Part shown: positions 62,283 to 64,000 of the stretch, piece by piece
Numbering within the stretch: position 1 is the stretch's first letter
Layout: each line of letters starts with the position of its first letter
NCBI RefSeq assembly: GCF_020295405.1
Contig: NZ_JADEYP010000005.1
Span: 62,001 to 126,000 of the forward strand
Length of the DNA: 64,000 nucleotides
Source of the DNA: Sphingobacterium bovistauri
Lineage (GTDB): Bacteria > Bacteroidota > Bacteroidia > Sphingobacteriales > Sphingobacteriaceae
Direction of reading: 5' to 3'
Made by a program: the position numbers and the translations under genes
The notes under the pieces: model-generated
What the model was told of the DNA's origin: nothing
The model's database searches: none
What the model saw: only the letters and a program-made list of their open reading frames with translations

Positions 62283-64000
62283 ATGAAATTGCATAAAACA
62301 GTATTTAAGAATTATGCTATAGTAGCATTGTTATTAGGGATGGGGCAACAAGCTTATGCTCAGGTTGATACTGTGCGTCCTGTAACGATTGATTCATTTG
62401 ATGTAGTACGCGATTATAAGCCTATTCTTGCGGATGCGGTAAAGATAAGACGTAGTCCTGATATGACTAACAAGCGTTCATATATGCCAAAGTTGAATTA
62501 TGGAAATGTACCAGATAAAAAGTTAGATATCAATACTGGTTTAAAAGAGTTGACTGTTCAGGAATTACCTTTCACTCGACTTCAAGAAATTACGTCAAAT
62601 TATATTAAACTTGGCGTAGGTAATTTAGGTACGATTCTAGGCGAAGCGTATGTAGCTAATGAACAATATGAAAACCTACGTTTTGGGGCGTTTGTTAAAC
62701 ATTTGAATCAAAAGGGGGCCTTAGAAGAGCAAAAGTTTTCTAGACAGGAAGTTGGTGTTTTTGGGCGACGTATCCTCGATGCTTTTACAGTAGATGGATT
62801 ATTGGGTTACAATAGATACGGTACTCGCTTCTACGGTATTCCGACAGATGTGAGTGGAATGACATTAAATCCTGCAAAAGAAGCTCAGGTATTTAATGAT
62901 ATCTATTTTACGGGGGAATTGACAAGTAATTTTGATCCAAAGAACGAAGAAGCGGTGTCTTATTCAGCAAAATTGGATGCCTATACCTATAAAGATAAAT
63001 TTGAAGGTAGTGAGAACTCAATTGCTTTATCTGGGTATTTAAATAAGCGGGTTCGTACATTCAATATAGGTGCCAATGTTGCTTTGGATATTAATTCAAT
63101 AGGAGGTGTAGGACAGAATTTAGATAAATTCAAAAATTCAGTTGCTACAATTAATCCATATATTAGTTTCAAGGGAACAAACTATACCTTGACTTTAGGT
63201 GGTAATATTGTTTCAGAATTTGGAGATGAGAGCCGATTTAATATTTTTCCGTCAGCTGAGATTGATTTCTCTTTGGTGCCAGGATACATTAATTTGTTTG
63301 GTGGCTTGAATGGTGGAGTTCAGAAAATATCATATAAGTCGTTGACCCAATTGAATCCATATTTGGGTCCAAATCAAACTTTCCAAAATCAAATTGATCG
63401 ATTGCACATCTTTGGTGGTATCAAAGGAAATGCAGGAGCAACGTTCGGTTATAAAGCTAAAGTTGTGTACAAGTCAATCGAGGGATTACCATTATTCATG
63501 AATAGCAAGGACGCTCCATTTCAGTTTGACTTGGTGTATGATGGAAATGATGATGATAAAGCAACTTATTTAGGTATAGAAGGAGAGATCAGTGTGCGTT
63601 TGTCGCAGTTAGTCAATTTAGGAGGTCGTCTTAATATAGATGGCTACACAATGGCTACGCAAGACGAAGCATGGTTTACCCCAAAAATGAGATTGGCAGC
63701 AAATGCACGCTTTAATATTTCAGAAAAATTGTATATTGATGCTGAAGCATTATTCCATGGTTCATCATGGGCAGCTGCATATGATTATGATTTGGGTACT
63801 AGTCCCGTGACAATTAACAACTACCGCAAGGTATCTGTTCCTGAATTTTTTGATTTAAGTGCTGGAGCAGAATATAAGGCAATGTCTAATTTGGGTATAT
63901 TTATAAAAGCGAACAATATTTTTAATAAAGAATATGAACGTTATTTGTATTATCCAAAATTAGGTTTCAACGTGATAGGTGGGGTTAATTTTTCATTTTA
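62283..64000 (+). CDS. outer-membrane beta-barrel (TonB-receptor-like) protein, stop codon cut by the edge
   Basis: 572 codons are visible, from the ATG at 62283 to GGVNFSF, after which the window ends in TA, so the stop codon is split and the protein is essentially complete. It has a signal peptide (GMGQQAYAQ). The N-terminal ~90 residues include VRDYKPILADAVKIRR, and the rest is a barrel of amphipathic strands ending in Phe, the outer-membrane insertion signal. It is shorter than SusC (about 1000 aa) and I see no clear plug domain, so it is more a TonB-receptor-like barrel than a full transporter. It follows the TPR gene by 18 bases and is probably co-expressed. Confidence 0.85.
   Translation, partial: MKLHKTVFKNYAIVALLLGMGQQAYAQVDTVRPVTIDSFDVVRDYKPILADAVKIRRSPDMTNKRSYMPKLNYGNVPDKKLDINTGLKELTVQELPFTRLQEITSNYIKLGVGNLGTILGEAYVANEQYENLRFGAFVKHLNQKGALEEQKFSRQEVGVFGRRILDAFTVDGLLGYNRYGTRFYGIPTDVSGMTLNPAKEAQVFNDIYFTGELTSNFDPKNEEAVSYSAKLDAYTYKDKFEGSENSIALSGYLNKRVRTFNIGANVALDINSIGGVGQNLDKFKNSVATINPYISFKGTNYTLTLGGNIVSEFGDESRFNIFPSAEIDFSLVPGYINLFGGLNGGVQKISYKSLTQLNPYLGPNQTFQNQIDRLHIFGGIKGNAGATFGYKAKVVYKSIEGLPLFMNSKDAPFQFDLVYDGNDDDKATYLGIEGEISVRLSQLVNLGGRLNIDGYTMATQDEAWFTPKMRLAANARFNISEKLYIDAEALFHGSSWAAAYDYDLGTSPVTINNYRKVSVPEFFDLSAGAEYKAMSNLGIFIKANNIFNKEYERYLYYPKLGFNVIGGVNFSF

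Overview
The window looks like chromosomal DNA of a Bacteroidota bacterium, most likely Sphingobacteriaceae (a Sphingobacterium-like organism; this is inference). The sequence is AT-rich, has SusC/SusD-type glycan uptake genes, two GT117-type (DUF2723) membrane proteins and many lipoproteins. Several genes carry Bacteroidota-type TAnnTTTG promoter boxes, and Shine-Dalgarno sequences are largely absent. I saw no insertion sequence, integrase, phage gene or CRISPR array.

Layout. 1-10.3 kb is mostly housekeeping: the 3' part of rpsP, an inverted small gene, rimM, a lipoprotein, a pirin/GNAT/OsmC trio, metF behind a SAM-I riboswitch, a DUF2723 protein and glnS. 10.4-36.8 kb is a large glycan-utilisation locus. 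It holds a ROK repressor, an AmpG-type transporter, and a very compact run of 14 co-directional genes (14.5-35.7 kb). That run contains a phosphodiester glycosidase, a secreted FAD oxidoreductase, TIM-barrel glycosidase-like proteins, three secreted proteins of unknown family (two are paralogues), an NagX-like membrane acyltransferase, two SGNH hydrolases, an AGE epimerase, a GH92 mannosidase, SusC, SusD and a DUF5018 lipoprotein. A second family-10-type glycosidase lies just past a terminator.

36.9-45.9 kb carries pth, rplY (ctc), prs and two identical tRNA-Gln genes on the minus strand. A plus-strand ROK / Gfo-Idh / HEAT-DUF1080 module is wedged between rplY and prs and looks like a 3-keto-glycoside catabolic unit. 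46.2-49.2 kb is a second DUF2723 gene. 49.6-55.0 kb holds two tandem copies of a two-gene cassette: a 67-69 aa protein without a signal peptide followed by a ~690 aa lipoprotein. The last 40 residues of the small proteins are identical although nine codons differ silently, so this tail is under strong selection. I rate this the most interesting part of the window. 55.3-64 kb contains pyrR-pyrB, a Gcr-type membrane protein on the minus strand, and a large TPR protein followed by an outer-membrane barrel protein cut at its stop codon by the window edge.

How the parts work together (inference). The 10-37 kb locus would capture a glycan through SusCD, trim it outside the cell and in the periplasm with mannosidase, phosphodiester-glycosidase, esterase and TIM-barrel enzymes, modify it with the acyltransferase and epimerase, and import the products through the AmpG-like carrier, with the ROK proteins sensing sugars. 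GH92 together with a phosphodiester glycosidase points towards a mannose- and/or amino-sugar-containing glycan with phosphodiester links, but the substrate cannot be proven from sequence.
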